Source: Akkermansia muciniphila (GTDB lineage Bacteria; Verrucomicrobiota; Verrucomicrobiia; Limisphaerales; SXTU01). Taken from it: a stretch of 33,030 nucleotides of DNA. Below, in pieces: positions 1 to 6,028 of the stretch (position 1 is the stretch's first letter; each line of letters starts with the position of its first letter). The stretch is taken from positions 1 to 33,030 of the forward strand of contig CAMCFN010000044.1 in NCBI GenBank assembly GCA_945874145.1, read 5' to 3'. The position numbers and the translations under genes were made by a program. The notes beneath the pieces are model-generated. The model worked only from the letters and a program-made list of their open reading frames with translations. It made no database searches and was not told the DNA's origin.

Positions 1-152
1 CCAACGCGGTGACCGAAGGCTTGAACTCGAAAATCCAGAGCCTCAAATCCGCCGCCCGAGGCTTCCGCAACTTCCAGAACTATCGGACGCGCATCCTGTT
101 CTTCTGCGGAAAGCTCGATCTTTACCCACTATGATCCCCGAAGGAGCTACTT
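1..152 (+). mobile_element. 3' end of an ISL3-family insertion sequence (truncated by window edge)
   Basis: The element is identified from the transposase C-terminus it carries. The right end is not sharply delimited. A leftward open frame from the neighbouring cassette reads into the element at roughly 150-155, and the sequence just after the transposase stop, read inward, contains GCTCCTTCGGGGATCA, which could be the terminal inverted repeat. The left end lies outside the window, so neither the inverted repeat pair nor a target duplication can be checked. Confidence 0.5.
3..134 (+). CDS. ISL3-family transposase, C-terminal fragment
   Basis: The first 43 codons of the window, read in frame 3, translate to a peptide starting NAVTEGLNSKIQ and continuing with ARGFRNFQNYRTRILF before a TGA stop. 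This matches the conserved C-terminal end of ISL3-family (IS204/IS1001/IS1165-type) DDE transposases, where an N-x-x-x-E-G-x-N-x-K-I block precedes a GFRNFxNYRxR tail. Only this tail is visible because the gene enters from the left edge. The glutamate of the EGLN block is probably the last acidic residue of the catalytic triad (family knowledge, not testable here). It reads toward the leftward small-gene cassette that follows. Confidence 0.8.
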   Translation, partial: NAVTEGLNSKIQSLKSAARGFRNFQNYRTRILFFCGKLDLYPL

Positions 153-154
153 GA

Positions 155-294
155 GCTTGGGCGCATTGGATGGCCACACAGACAAGCAACAGAGCTTGAA
201 TTTCCCAGAGGCAACTCAGCACACGCCGGCGGTCTGCGGCCAAAACGAATGTCCTTTGGATTTTTTCGAGACGAGAATCAGTGCTGTTCATCAC
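155..294 (-). pseudogene. possible small membrane-protein gene interrupted by the IS
   Basis: On the minus strand an open frame starts at ATG 291 (or the adjacent GTG 294), 44 bases past the stop of the 115-residue gene upstream of it. It gives about 45 residues: a charged start (MNSTDSRLEKIQRTF), an RRR patch, then a hydrophobic run (ALLLVCVAIQ). It then runs into sequence I assign to the insertion element, where reading continues by chance to position 43. This fits the third gene of the small leftward cassette having been cut by the IS. It could also be a chance frame; no family was recognised. Confidence 0.25.
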
Positions 295-337
295 GGGGTT
301 ATCAAGGGAGCGGCTAGACAGTTCTTGTTGAGCCAAC

Positions 338-685
338 TCATCGGCACGGACCTGCTGTTTCCTGAATGAGGGTAATTTCGCAGACAAAGGAGCGTGAGAC
401 AGCCTTGCCGTCGTCCCGCCAATATTCTGGAAGTTTGCCCCTGTGTTTGGTGACATTGCGCTGAATCGTCCGAACAATCGGCATGCACAAATCAAATTGG
501 CATGTTTGCAGCGAGGTTTTGTCGTGGAACAATTTCCCAGTAACCTGCTTATCGTGCTGCGTGTGCTCTGAATACGACCACTCGGTGCCTATGGGCGGAT
601 GGACAGCGTCACAGAATTCTTTAACGGTTACGGTGACACTTCCCACCCTGGGATATTTGTTCGCCAAGTAATCTTTTATTGTCAT
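338..685 (-). CDS. hypothetical protein (115 aa), orphan cassette gene
   Basis: The predicted protein begins MTIKDYLANKYPRVGSVTVTV and has ordinary globular composition with no signal peptide or membrane segment. I do not recognise a family. Its ATG lies 12 bases after the stop of the upstream 108-residue gene, so the two are probably one transcript. The sequence is visibly more AT-rich than most of the window. The cassette sits next to an insertion sequence, which together suggest acquired DNA. The C-terminal residues (ETAGPCR) are unremarkable, so this gene itself looks intact. The alternative reading frames here lack coding-like composition. Confidence 0.55.
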   Translation of the reverse strand: MTIKDYLANKYPRVGSVTVTVKEFCDAVHPPIGTEWSYSEHTQHDKQVTGKLFHDKTSLQTCQFDLCMPIVRTIQRNVTKHRGKLPEYWRDDGKAVSRSFVCEITLIQETAGPCR

Positions 686-697
686 GGTATAAGCAGC

Positions 698-1024
698 TTA
701 ATTCCCATGCGAACCAGCCGGCGCGAGGTGAGGGATGTGGCAAAATGCGTTGCTTAAGAACAGCTTGACGTGTGACGTCGTAACCCATGGCTTTGTTAGG
801 AGGTGGTAGACCCAGTGGAGTGCCTTCTGGGGCGTGTCGCATTGAGAGCACTCAATCGAATACCAACTGCAGCCATCGAAAAGTAGGATGATGTTGTCTT
901 CCAGTTTGCAGAGTCTTTCCGAGTCGGTTGCTCCCTCTTGGATGTTCTCAAGCAGGTTTTCGAAAATGTCCACCGGTTCGTTGTTGTTGTTGTTGTTGTG
1001 TTCGTCATTCGGTTTTGGATTCAT
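698..1024 (-). CDS. hypothetical protein with poly-asparagine N-terminus (108 aa)
   Basis: The protein opens MNPKPNDEHNNNNNNEPVDIF: six consecutive Asn codons, all AAC, followed by an acidic stretch and then a Cys/Trp/His-rich half with ECSQCDTPQKALHWVYHLL and KPWVTTSHVKLFL. The C-x-x-C plus later Cys and His residues could bind metal, but this is speculation. No family was recognised. The upstream sequence has no convincing Shine-Dalgarno site, which is usual for this window. It appears to be the first gene of a leftward cassette with the 115-residue gene and possibly the IS-interrupted frame. Its low GC matches its partner rather than the rest of the window. Confidence 0.55.
   Translation of the reverse strand: MNPKPNDEHNNNNNNEPVDIFENLLENIQEGATDSERLCKLEDNIILLFDGCSWYSIECSQCDTPQKALHWVYHLLTKPWVTTSHVKLFLSNAFCHIPHLAPAGSHGN
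981..998 (-). repeat. AAC trinucleotide microsatellite inside the 108-aa gene
   Basis: There are six perfect TTG units on the plus strand (AAC on the coding strand), encoding the Asn run near the N-terminus of the 108-residue protein. A change in unit number would lengthen or shorten the run without shifting the frame. Confidence 0.8.
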
Positions 1025-1349
1025 AGCGCATCACCACTACTGCGCGGTCGTAAGCCTGTCTAGTTTTCCCCTGCCATCGCTCACGCCACATGCTCCAACT
1101 TCACGTCGGCGGCTACGGGAGTCCCACTGCGAGACCATCTGATACGTCCGCGCTCAGTGCCTTCTCCCTTCCTCGGAGGAGGGGAGAAGGTGGCCGCAGG
1201 CCGGATGAGGGGTGCGGCCACTTGAGCAGACGGGCGAAACCCCTCACCCCGGCCCTCTCCCCTTGCTGCGCAAAGGGAGAGGGAGGGGAAAGCGCGGTGC
1301 GCAAAGGCGAGCTGGGCTGTGTTGTTCACGGAATGGAAGGGCGATTCCA
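1025..1349. repeat. non-coding stretch with GC-rich palindromic interspersed repeats
   Basis: No gene is supported between the start of the 108-residue gene and the stop of the Fn3-tailed gene. The stretch holds three nested inverted repeats: CCTTCTCCC/GGGGAGAAGG at 1160-1190, TGGCCGCA/TGCGGCCA at 1191-1220, and a member of the CCCTCACCCC...CCCTCTCCC / GGGAGAGGG family at about 1240-1292. The same family recurs at 2345-2485, 3184-3213, 4958-5008, 10242-10289 and 10331-10372. The promoter of the leftward cassette should also lie here but is not recognisable. Confidence 0.7.
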
Positions 1350-2255
1350 TCACGCCACCGTCACCACGCTCACATCGCTCTCCGGGCCGGTGCCACGGGA
1401 GTTGCGACCGACGACCTTGTATTCGTGCGCGCCGGCGACGAGGCCGGTGGTGTTGTAGATGGTCTGGATGATGTCGTCCGCGACCACGGCGAAGTCTGCA
1501 TCAGCGGGGCCTTTGTGGAGCACGTCGTAGCTGGTCGCGTGGTTCGCGCTGAACTCCAAGTGCGCCGCGCCGGGGGCGGGGCTGGTGGCCACGGCGATGA
1601 CCGCCTTGGCCGGGGCTTGCGTGGAGGGCGCGGTGGGGATGTGGTCAATCACGTCGCGCTGCGGGGTGCCTTCCGCAAATTGATGGCGGCCTTGCGCGAG
1701 GGCGGCACTGATGAAGTCCACCATCTCACCGTCCTTCTTGTGCAGGTTGCCCTGCGCTTCCTCGTAGTCGTCGGTCTCGTTGGTGAAGGTATCCAGCTTG
1801 GTGTCCAGCGCGGTGACGAGGGCGTCGAAGGCGGCCTTGTCCATGGTGTCCCACGCCTTGAACGCGGTGAGGCTGCCGGGCGGGTTGGGCAGTTTGCCCC
1901 AAAGGATGCTGGTGGACTGGCCGCGCCGGAGGGTGTCGGCGGGGGTGCGGTCGTCCACGGGGAGCTTGGCGATGACCTCGCTGCTGACGATGTCCTTGCG
2001 GAAGCGGGTCTTCATGATGCCGAAGACGGACACGCAGGCGTCGTGCAGGTTGGTGACGGCGGAATTGCGCCCGCCCATGGCGAGGTCGAAGTCGGTCTTG
2101 GCGTTGAGGAAGTCCGTGCGGGTGGTCTTCGCGCTCGCGATGATCGCATCCACCAGCGCGACGGTGAGGTCGTCGGGGCGGTAGTTGGCGAAGTCATTCA
2201 TGGCCTCGCGGACGTAGCGGGTCTCAAGGATGTGGAAGTCGTATTCGTCGAGCAT
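1350..2255 (-). CDS. hypothetical protein, helical N-terminus with C-terminal Fn3-like domain (301 aa)
   Basis: Residues 1 to about 200 are rich in Ala, Asp, Thr and Lys and look mainly alpha-helical (DFANYRPDDLTVALVDAI, KAAFDALVTALDTKLDTF). A linker of Ala/Pro/Thr follows. The last 85 or so residues have the pattern of a fibronectin type III fold, ending in HEYKVVGRNSRGTGPESD, which resembles the F/G-strand region of Fn3 modules. No signal peptide is visible. I do not know a named family for the N-terminal part. The ATG has no purine-rich ribosome site upstream (the leader is C-rich). An open frame on the opposite strand covers the same DNA but has the composition of a GC-rich shadow. The gene stands alone between repeat-rich flanks. 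Confidence 0.75.
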   Translation of the reverse strand: MLDEYDFHILETRYVREAMNDFANYRPDDLTVALVDAIIASAKTTRTDFLNAKTDFDLAMGGRNSAVTNLHDACVSVFGIMKTRFRKDIVSSEVIAKLPVDDRTPADTLRRGQSTSILWGKLPNPPGSLTAFKAWDTMDKAAFDALVTALDTKLDTFTNETDDYEEAQGNLHKKDGEMVDFISAALAQGRHQFAEGTPQRDVIDHIPTAPSTQAPAKAVIAVATSPAPGAAHLEFSANHATSYDVLHKGPADADFAVVADDIIQTIYNTTGLVAGAHEYKVVGRNSRGTGPESDVSVVTVA

Positions 2256-2344
2256 ACGGGGTGGGGAGTTGAGGGTTGAGGGTTGGGGGGAACGAGTTTA
2301 GGCCGGGTGGTTTAGGTGATTTGAGGCGGGTGGATGATCCATGT

Positions 2345-2485
2345 TTTCTCCCTCACCCCAGCCCTCTCCCGCTGGGCGGGGGAGCATGGCCGACTGCGGT
2401 GGGGGCGAAAGTGGCGTCGCTGAGTCAGGGACGGCGGCGGAGTGGTCCCCTCTCCCAGCGGGAGAGGGCCAGGGTGAGGGAGAAA
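2345..2485. repeat. interspersed palindromic element with 32-bp terminal inverted repeats
   Basis: The left arm at 2345-2376 and the right arm at 2454-2485 are reverse complements with 30 of 32 positions matching. The arms start TTTCTCCCTCACCCC and end GGTGAGGGAGAAA. Each contains the CCCTCTCCC/GGGAGAGGG core found repeatedly in the window. The 77-base centre has no coding content. The structure resembles a MITE- or REP/BIME-like element. No target duplication was identified. Confidence 0.8.
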
Positions 2486-2565
2486 GGCCACAGAGGTCAG
2501 CAGCCTGGATCGTGCAGCGCGGGTGGAGTGGCGTGTGGCAGCCGAGGATGCGGCTGAGGCGGTAA

Positions 2566-2651
2566 GCTTGCAGTCTGCGGCGGCAAACTTTGGTCTTGCG
2601 CCCGCCAGCTTGGCGTCTGCGGAGGTTAACTTTGCGTCTGAGTCGGTCGGG
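2566..2651 (-). repeat. 21-bp tandem repeat array, minus orientation (about 4 units)
   Basis: Units spaced exactly 21 bases apart, roughly 2568-2588, 2589-2609, 2610-2630 and 2631-2651, share a GGCGTCTGCGGAGG-like core. This is the reverse complement of the core in the array at 2718-2867. The units are degenerate but the period is strict. Confidence 0.65.
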
Positions 2652-2717
2652 AAGGCGTGTGCGGTGCTCAGGCAGGTGTCTGCGGCGGTAGGGGAGCCAT
2701 CTGCGGCGGGCGCAGAC

Positions 2718-2867
2718 AGCTTCCTGACCGCCGCAGAGGCCAAGATGAGCGTCGCGGGCGGTAAGTTTGCCTCCGCAGACGCCAAGATGAGCGCCGCAGA
2801 CACCAAGTTTACCGGCGCAGACGCCAAGTTTGGCTCCGCAGACGGCTTGATGTGTGCCGTAATGACG
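2718..2867 (+). repeat. 21-bp tandem repeat array, plus orientation (about 6-7 units)
   Basis: Units of 21 bases at 2742-2762, 2763-2783, 2784-2804, 2805-2825 and 2826-2846 begin with AAG and carry the core TCCGCAGACGCC or close variants. A 24-base variant precedes them and a decayed unit follows. Because 21 is a multiple of three, every frame gives heptapeptide repeats, for example SADAKMS AADTKFT GADAKFG on the plus strand. A plus-strand frame from GTG 2523 to 2912 (129 aa) crosses both arrays and might be a real heptad-repeat protein, but it has no support beyond openness. Confidence 0.75.
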
Positions 2868-2919
2868 CAAGCTGCCGCCGCAGGTGGCGAGTTTCCGGTG
2901 GTGGACGTGTAGTTGGAGG

Positions 2920-2988
2920 GGAACGCCGGTCTCCGGCCCGGTGTGAACTTGCGGTTGCTCAACCCGACGGGACGGAGACCGGTGCTCC
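2920..2988. repeat. inverted repeat around GACCGG core
   Basis: The left arm 2920-2937 (GGAACGCCGGTCTCCGGC) and right arm 2971-2988 (GACGGAGACCGGTGCTCC) pair at 15 of 18 positions. A related pair with a GATC core occurs at 12562-12632. Confidence 0.6.
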
Positions 2989-3183
2989 GGCGTAGCGAAG
3001 GAAACCAGCGGGATAAGGTGAGCCCCATTACTTCGTCACCGACGCGAAAGACGCGGCTCCGGCTGCTTGCGGATGTGTGGCTCAATATCGAAAACTCCCG
3101 GCTCATTGGACTGATTGGAAGTCAATCAGTTTATGGGGAGAAAGTCAACGCTTGGGAAAGGCGAAGTCGGTTGCGGGCGGGCG

Positions 3184-3213
3184 GTTCCCCTCCCACGCTG
3201 GGAGAGGGAGGAA
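3184..3213. repeat. short palindrome of the CCTCTCCC/GGGAGAGG family
   Basis: GTTCCCCTCCC and GGGAGAGGGAGGAAC face each other around ACGCT. It looks like a reduced member of the family represented fully at 2345-2485. Confidence 0.55.
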
Positions 3214-3335
3214 CGCAGCCCGCGATGGGCGAATGCGCGCCCGACCAAGCCGGTTCCAGGCGAGACGCCTCGCGTCGCCTCCTGCGGCCGCTGAATCCCG
3301 GAGCGCGCCTTCGCGTCGGTTCACAGCGCCCAGCA

Positions 3336-3364
3336 TTGACCTGCGGGCGTGACTTGTCTAACAA
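3336..3364 (+). promoter_or_regulatory. candidate sigma-70 type promoter for the DUF1080 pair
   Basis: TTGACC (3336-3341) matches the -35 consensus at five of six positions. It is separated by exactly 17 bases from TAACAA (3359-3364), a weak -10. Transcription would start only a few bases before ATG 3377, giving an almost leaderless message. This would fit the absence of a ribosome site there. It is a pattern match only. Confidence 0.3.
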
Positions 3365-3376
3365 CGCCGCACACGT

Positions 3377-4132
3377 ATGCATCAACCACCACTCCGCTCC
3401 CTCCGCCACCTCGCTGTCACCACCTTGGCCGCGCTGGCCTTCACCGCCACCGCCTTTGCCGCCCAGCCGCCGCCCGGCTTCACGGCGCTCTTCAACGGCA
3501 AGGATCTCAAGGGCTGGCGCGGCGGCAGCACCTTCGACCATCGCAAGCTGCTGGCCATGACGCCGGAACAGCGCGCCGAGCAGATCAAGAAGTGGACCGC
3601 GCCCGACCAGAAGGGCTCCATGATGGAAGCGGGCAAGACCGGCAAGCCGCACTGGTATGTCGAGGGCGATGACTTGGTGAACGATGGCTTCGGCGCTTAC
3701 GCCACGACCGAGAAGGACTACGGCGACTTCGAGCTGCACCTCGAATACAAGACGGTGGCGAAGGCCGACAGCGGCATCTACCTGCGCGGCGTTCCCCAGG
3801 TGCAGATCTGGGATTACACCGAGGAGGCGAAGTTCAAGCTCGGGGCCAACAAGGGTTCCGGCGGCCTGTGGAACAATTCTCCCGGCACCCCCGGCAAAGA
3901 CCCGCTCGTCCTCGCGGACAAGCCGTTCGGTGAGTGGAACAAGTTCCGCGTCATCATGAAGGGCGACAAGGTCACGGTGTATCTCAACGACAAGCTGGTC
4001 GTGGACAACGCCAAGATGGAGAACTACTACGACCGCAAGCTCAGCGTGCCAGAGAAAGGCCCCATCCAGCTCCAGACCCACGGCGGCGAAATCCGCTGGC
4101 GCAATGTCTTCATCAAGGAACTCAGCAAGTGA
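3377..4132 (+). CDS. secreted DUF1080 / 3-keto-disaccharide hydrolase-domain protein (251 aa)
   Basis: The protein has a Sec signal peptide (about residues 1-28, hydrophobic core then AFA before AQPPPGF). A single concanavalin-like DUF1080 domain follows, opening with the family hallmark FTALFNGKDLKGW and carrying the usual FELHLEYK, SGIYLRG and GEWNKFRVIMKGDKVTVYLND stretches. It ends with IRWRNVFIKEL, the typical last beta-strand. DUF1080 proteins are now often named 3-keto-disaccharide hydrolases and act on oxidised sugars outside the cytoplasm; activity of this member is inferred. Compared with its neighbour it has an insertion of about 40 residues after the hallmark (STFDHRKLLAMTPEQRAEQIKKW). 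It is followed 81 bases later by a second DUF1080 gene in the same direction. Confidence 0.9.
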   Translation: MHQPPLRSLRHLAVTTLAALAFTATAFAAQPPPGFTALFNGKDLKGWRGGSTFDHRKLLAMTPEQRAEQIKKWTAPDQKGSMMEAGKTGKPHWYVEGDDLVNDGFGAYATTEKDYGDFELHLEYKTVAKADSGIYLRGVPQVQIWDYTEEAKFKLGANKGSGGLWNNSPGTPGKDPLVLADKPFGEWNKFRVIMKGDKVTVYLNDKLVVDNAKMENYYDRKLSVPEKGPIQLQTHGGEIRWRNVFIKELSK

Positions 4133-4158
4133 GCTAAAGGGTCGGCGCGGCCTTCCGC

Positions 4159-4189
4159 ACTGACAACTGAACACTGAAGACTGAACACT
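4159..4189. repeat. direct-repeat tract of ACTGAACACTGA type between the DUF1080 genes
   Basis: The gap contains CTGACAACTGAACACTGAAG followed by ACTGAACACT. These are close-spaced copies of an ACTGA(A/C)(A/C)ACTGA motif. A similar motif arranged as an inverted repeat occurs at 27380-27465. Confidence 0.55.
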
Positions 4190-4213
4190 TTCCCACCTGC
4201 ATTTAATCCTCCC

Positions 4214-4864
4214 ATGAAACTCAACCTCCGCACCTTCCTCGCGCTCGCCACCAGCGCCTTCACCCTCACCCTCACCGCCGCTGACAAGGACGGCTTCACC
4301 TCGCTCTTCAACGGCAAGGACCTCACCGGCTGGGCTGGCCCGGTGGAGAATTACGAGGTCGTGGACGGCGCGATTGTCTGCAAGAAGGGCAAGGGCGGCA
4401 CGCTCCACACCAAGGACGAATACAGCGACTTCACCGTGCGCCTCGAATTCAAGGTGCCCGCCGGCGGCAACAACGGTTTGGCCATTCGCTACCCCGGCCA
4501 GGGCGACACCGCTTATGTCGGCATGTGCGAGTTGCAAGTGCTCGACGACACCGCGCCGAAATACGCCAAGCTCGACGCCCGGCAGTATCACGGCTCCGCC
4601 TACGGCATGGTCGCCGCTAAGCGCGGTGCGCAGAAGCCCGTGGGCGAGTGGAACCAGCAGGAGGTCACTGTGAAGGGCATGACCATCAAGGTCGTGCTGA
4701 ACGGCGAGGTCATCCTCGACACGGACCTCAGCAAAGTGGACCCCGAGACCTTCATGGGCAAATCGAAGCATCCCGGCTTGGCCCGCACCAAGGGCTTCTT
4801 CGGTTTTGCCGGCCATGGTGACGCGGTGGCCTTCCGCAACGTCAGCATCAAGCGGCTCGACTGA
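4214..4864 (+). CDS. secreted DUF1080 / 3-keto-disaccharide hydrolase-domain protein (216 aa)
   Basis: The signal peptide is about residues 1-22 (LRTFLALATSAFTLTLTAA). A compact DUF1080 domain begins FTSLFNGKDLTGW and includes TVRLEFKVPAGGNNGLAIRYP, a CELQVLDD strand, GEWNQQEVTVKGMTIKVVLNG and a final VAFRNVSIKRL. The domain covers essentially the whole mature protein, at the usual length for single-domain members. It is a paralogue, not a recent duplicate, of the gene just upstream: identity is limited to domain motifs. The pair probably forms one transcription unit for extracellular or periplasmic sugar processing (inference from synteny). No Shine-Dalgarno site precedes the ATG. Confidence 0.9.
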   Translation: MKLNLRTFLALATSAFTLTLTAADKDGFTSLFNGKDLTGWAGPVENYEVVDGAIVCKKGKGGTLHTKDEYSDFTVRLEFKVPAGGNNGLAIRYPGQGDTAYVGMCELQVLDDTAPKYAKLDARQYHGSAYGMVAAKRGAQKPVGEWNQQEVTVKGMTIKVVLNGEVILDTDLSKVDPETFMGKSKHPGLARTKGFFGFAGHGDAVAFRNVSIKRLD

Positions 4865-4957
4865 CGGAGGCGGACGCTGTGTGACAGCTGTTCTTAATCT
4901 CGGTTGGTGGAGCGCCTGCCGCACGAGGGGAGCGGTCACAAACGCCGACGCGCAAAA

Positions 4958-5008
4958 CCCCTCACCCCAGCCCTCTCCCCTCATCCGATGAAGGGAGAGG
5001 GAGAAGAG
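4958..5008. repeat. interspersed palindrome of the CCCTCACCCC/CCCTCTCCC family
   Basis: CCCCTCACCCCAGCCCTCTC is followed by a short loop and GGGAGAGGGAGAAG. It lies directly before the transglutaminase-like gene and creates a spurious open N-terminal extension of that gene. Confidence 0.75.
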
Positions 5009-5053
5009 GCAGGTCGCGGCTCCCTGACCTTTAACGGGCATGTTCGCAGTGGC

Positions 5054-5959
5054 GTGAACCGCCTCATCACAACCGGAGCACAGTTCTGGCGCTGGTTGGA
5101 AACCCAACGACCGCTCAAGCGCACCAGCCTCAAGCTGGCGATCCTAGCGGTCGTTGTGCTGTTCGCATTGTATCCCAACCCGGTGTTGCTGGTCCGGCAG
5201 GTGGGCCATCTCCTGGACATGGAATCCCTCATCCAGCCGAACCTCCCCGCGATGCCGGAGATCAACCGTGACATCGATCAGTTGCTCGCGACCAACGCGG
5301 TGCCGCTGTCCGAGTTCAAGGCGGTCGAGCGCTTCGTCCTCCGTCGCATCAGCTACCAATACGACTGGCACGGCTGGTGGAACCTTGATTACTGGCCCAC
5401 CGCCGCCGAGGTCTGGGAACGCAAACGCGAGGACTGCGACGGTCGCGCTGTGCTGGCCGTCAGCATCCTTCGTGCGCGCGGACACCGGGAGGCGCGCCTC
5501 GTCGCGAACCTCCAGCATGTGTGGGTCGCCGTGGGCACGAACGAGCTGATGGGGCCGATGGCGGACAAGAACTTCCGCCGTGAAGGAGGAAAGATGGTGG
5601 ATGGCAAGCTGGTGGGCGCGAAGACCGTCATCACGCTGCCATCGCTGAAGACCCTGCTCGATTCGCTGGCGATGACCTGCAAGTTCCCGGCTTGGCGGGT
5701 GGTGTTGATGCTGGTGACCTTGCTGGCGCTGGTCTTCCATCCGAGCGCGGACACAGGTCGCTTCGCGATGCTCTGTGCCGCAATGCTCGCTGGTTACGTG
5801 ATCTTCCTCGACTGGTGTGTGCGGCGAATGGACCGCGATACAGCGGGCTTTGACTGGAACTTCCCCGTGGCGGCGGTGCTCATCCTTGGCGCGCTCGCAC
5901 TTGCGTGGCGAACCCGTGCCGGCGGCTTGCAGCCGCCGTCCTCCGGGTCGGGCACTTGA
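5054..5959 (+). CDS. membrane-anchored transglutaminase-like cysteine peptidase domain protein (about 301 aa)
   Basis: An N-terminal membrane segment (LAILAVVVLFALYPNPVLLV) is followed by an extracytoplasmic domain containing KREDCDGRAVLAVSILRARG and, about 26 residues later, LQHVWVAV. These are the Cys and His blocks of the transglutaminase-like superfamily. The C-terminal third has about three more membrane segments (VVLMLVTLLALVF, AMLCAAMLAGYVIFL, VAAVLILGALALAW). The frame is open further upstream to 4904, but those codons come from an interspersed palindrome. I chose GTG 5054, the first plausible start after it; ATG 4988 is the alternative. The last dozen residues (GGLQPPSSGSGT) are encoded by another repeat. 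Substrate is unknown; a cell-envelope amidase or crosslinking role is inferred. Confidence 0.75.
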   Translation: MNRLITTGAQFWRWLETQRPLKRTSLKLAILAVVVLFALYPNPVLLVRQVGHLLDMESLIQPNLPAMPEINRDIDQLLATNAVPLSEFKAVERFVLRRISYQYDWHGWWNLDYWPTAAEVWERKREDCDGRAVLAVSILRARGHREARLVANLQHVWVAVGTNELMGPMADKNFRREGGKMVDGKLVGAKTVITLPSLKTLLDSLAMTCKFPAWRVVLMLVTLLALVFHPSADTGRFAMLCAAMLAGYVIFLDWCVRRMDRDTAGFDWNFPVAAVLILGALALAWRTRAGGLQPPSSGSGT

Positions 5960-6011
5960 CCACGCTCCTACCTGCTTCGTCACACGGACGGCGGCTGCAA
6001 GCCGCCGGCAC
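5916..6011. repeat. 25-bp perfect inverted repeat, GGCGGCTTGCAGCCGCC type
   Basis: The arm at 5916-5940 (beginning GTGCCGGCGGCTTGC) and the arm at 5987-6011 (ending GCCGCCGGCAC) are exact reverse complements over 25 bases. Each arm is itself palindromic at its centre (GGCGGCTTGCAGCCGCC). The left arm lies inside the 3' end of the transglutaminase-like gene and the right arm just before the stop of the convergent binding-protein gene, so it may serve as a bidirectional terminator-like hairpin. Confidence 0.85.
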
Positions 6012-6028
6012 AGGCACCAAGCAGGATT

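Larger units (their letters stand above)
2256..3376. other. 1.1-kb repeat-rich intergenic region without a supported gene
   Basis: This stretch separates the Fn3-tailed gene from the first DUF1080 gene. It contains a palindromic element with 32-base arms (2345-2485), two oppositely oriented arrays of 21-base units (2566-2867), an inverted repeat (2920-2988) and a short palindrome (3184-3213). Open frames exist on both strands, but all are explained by the repeats. A possible promoter for the DUF1080 gene sits at its right end. Confidence 0.65.

Noticed and set aside
1212..2279. Long plus-strand open frame (355 codons) opposite the Fn3-tailed gene
   Set aside because: Its Gly/Val/Asp/Arg-rich composition is typical of a GC-rich antisense shadow, while the minus-strand frame has normal composition and a recognisable Fn3-like end.
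2718..2867. 21-bp repeats considered as a CRISPR array
   Set aside because: Units are directly abutting without unique spacers, are degenerate and multiples of three, and no cas gene is present.
2298..3106. Minus-strand open frames rich in GVCGGKL- or SADAKL-type heptads
   Set aside because: They are produced by the 21-base repeats and palindromes, have no recognisable domain and compete with an equally open plus-strand frame; I recorded the repeats instead of a gene.
3131..5107. 658-codon minus-strand frame opposite both DUF1080 genes
   Set aside because: Antisense shadow: the plus strand carries two clear signal-peptide plus DUF1080 proteins, and the composition is shadow-like.
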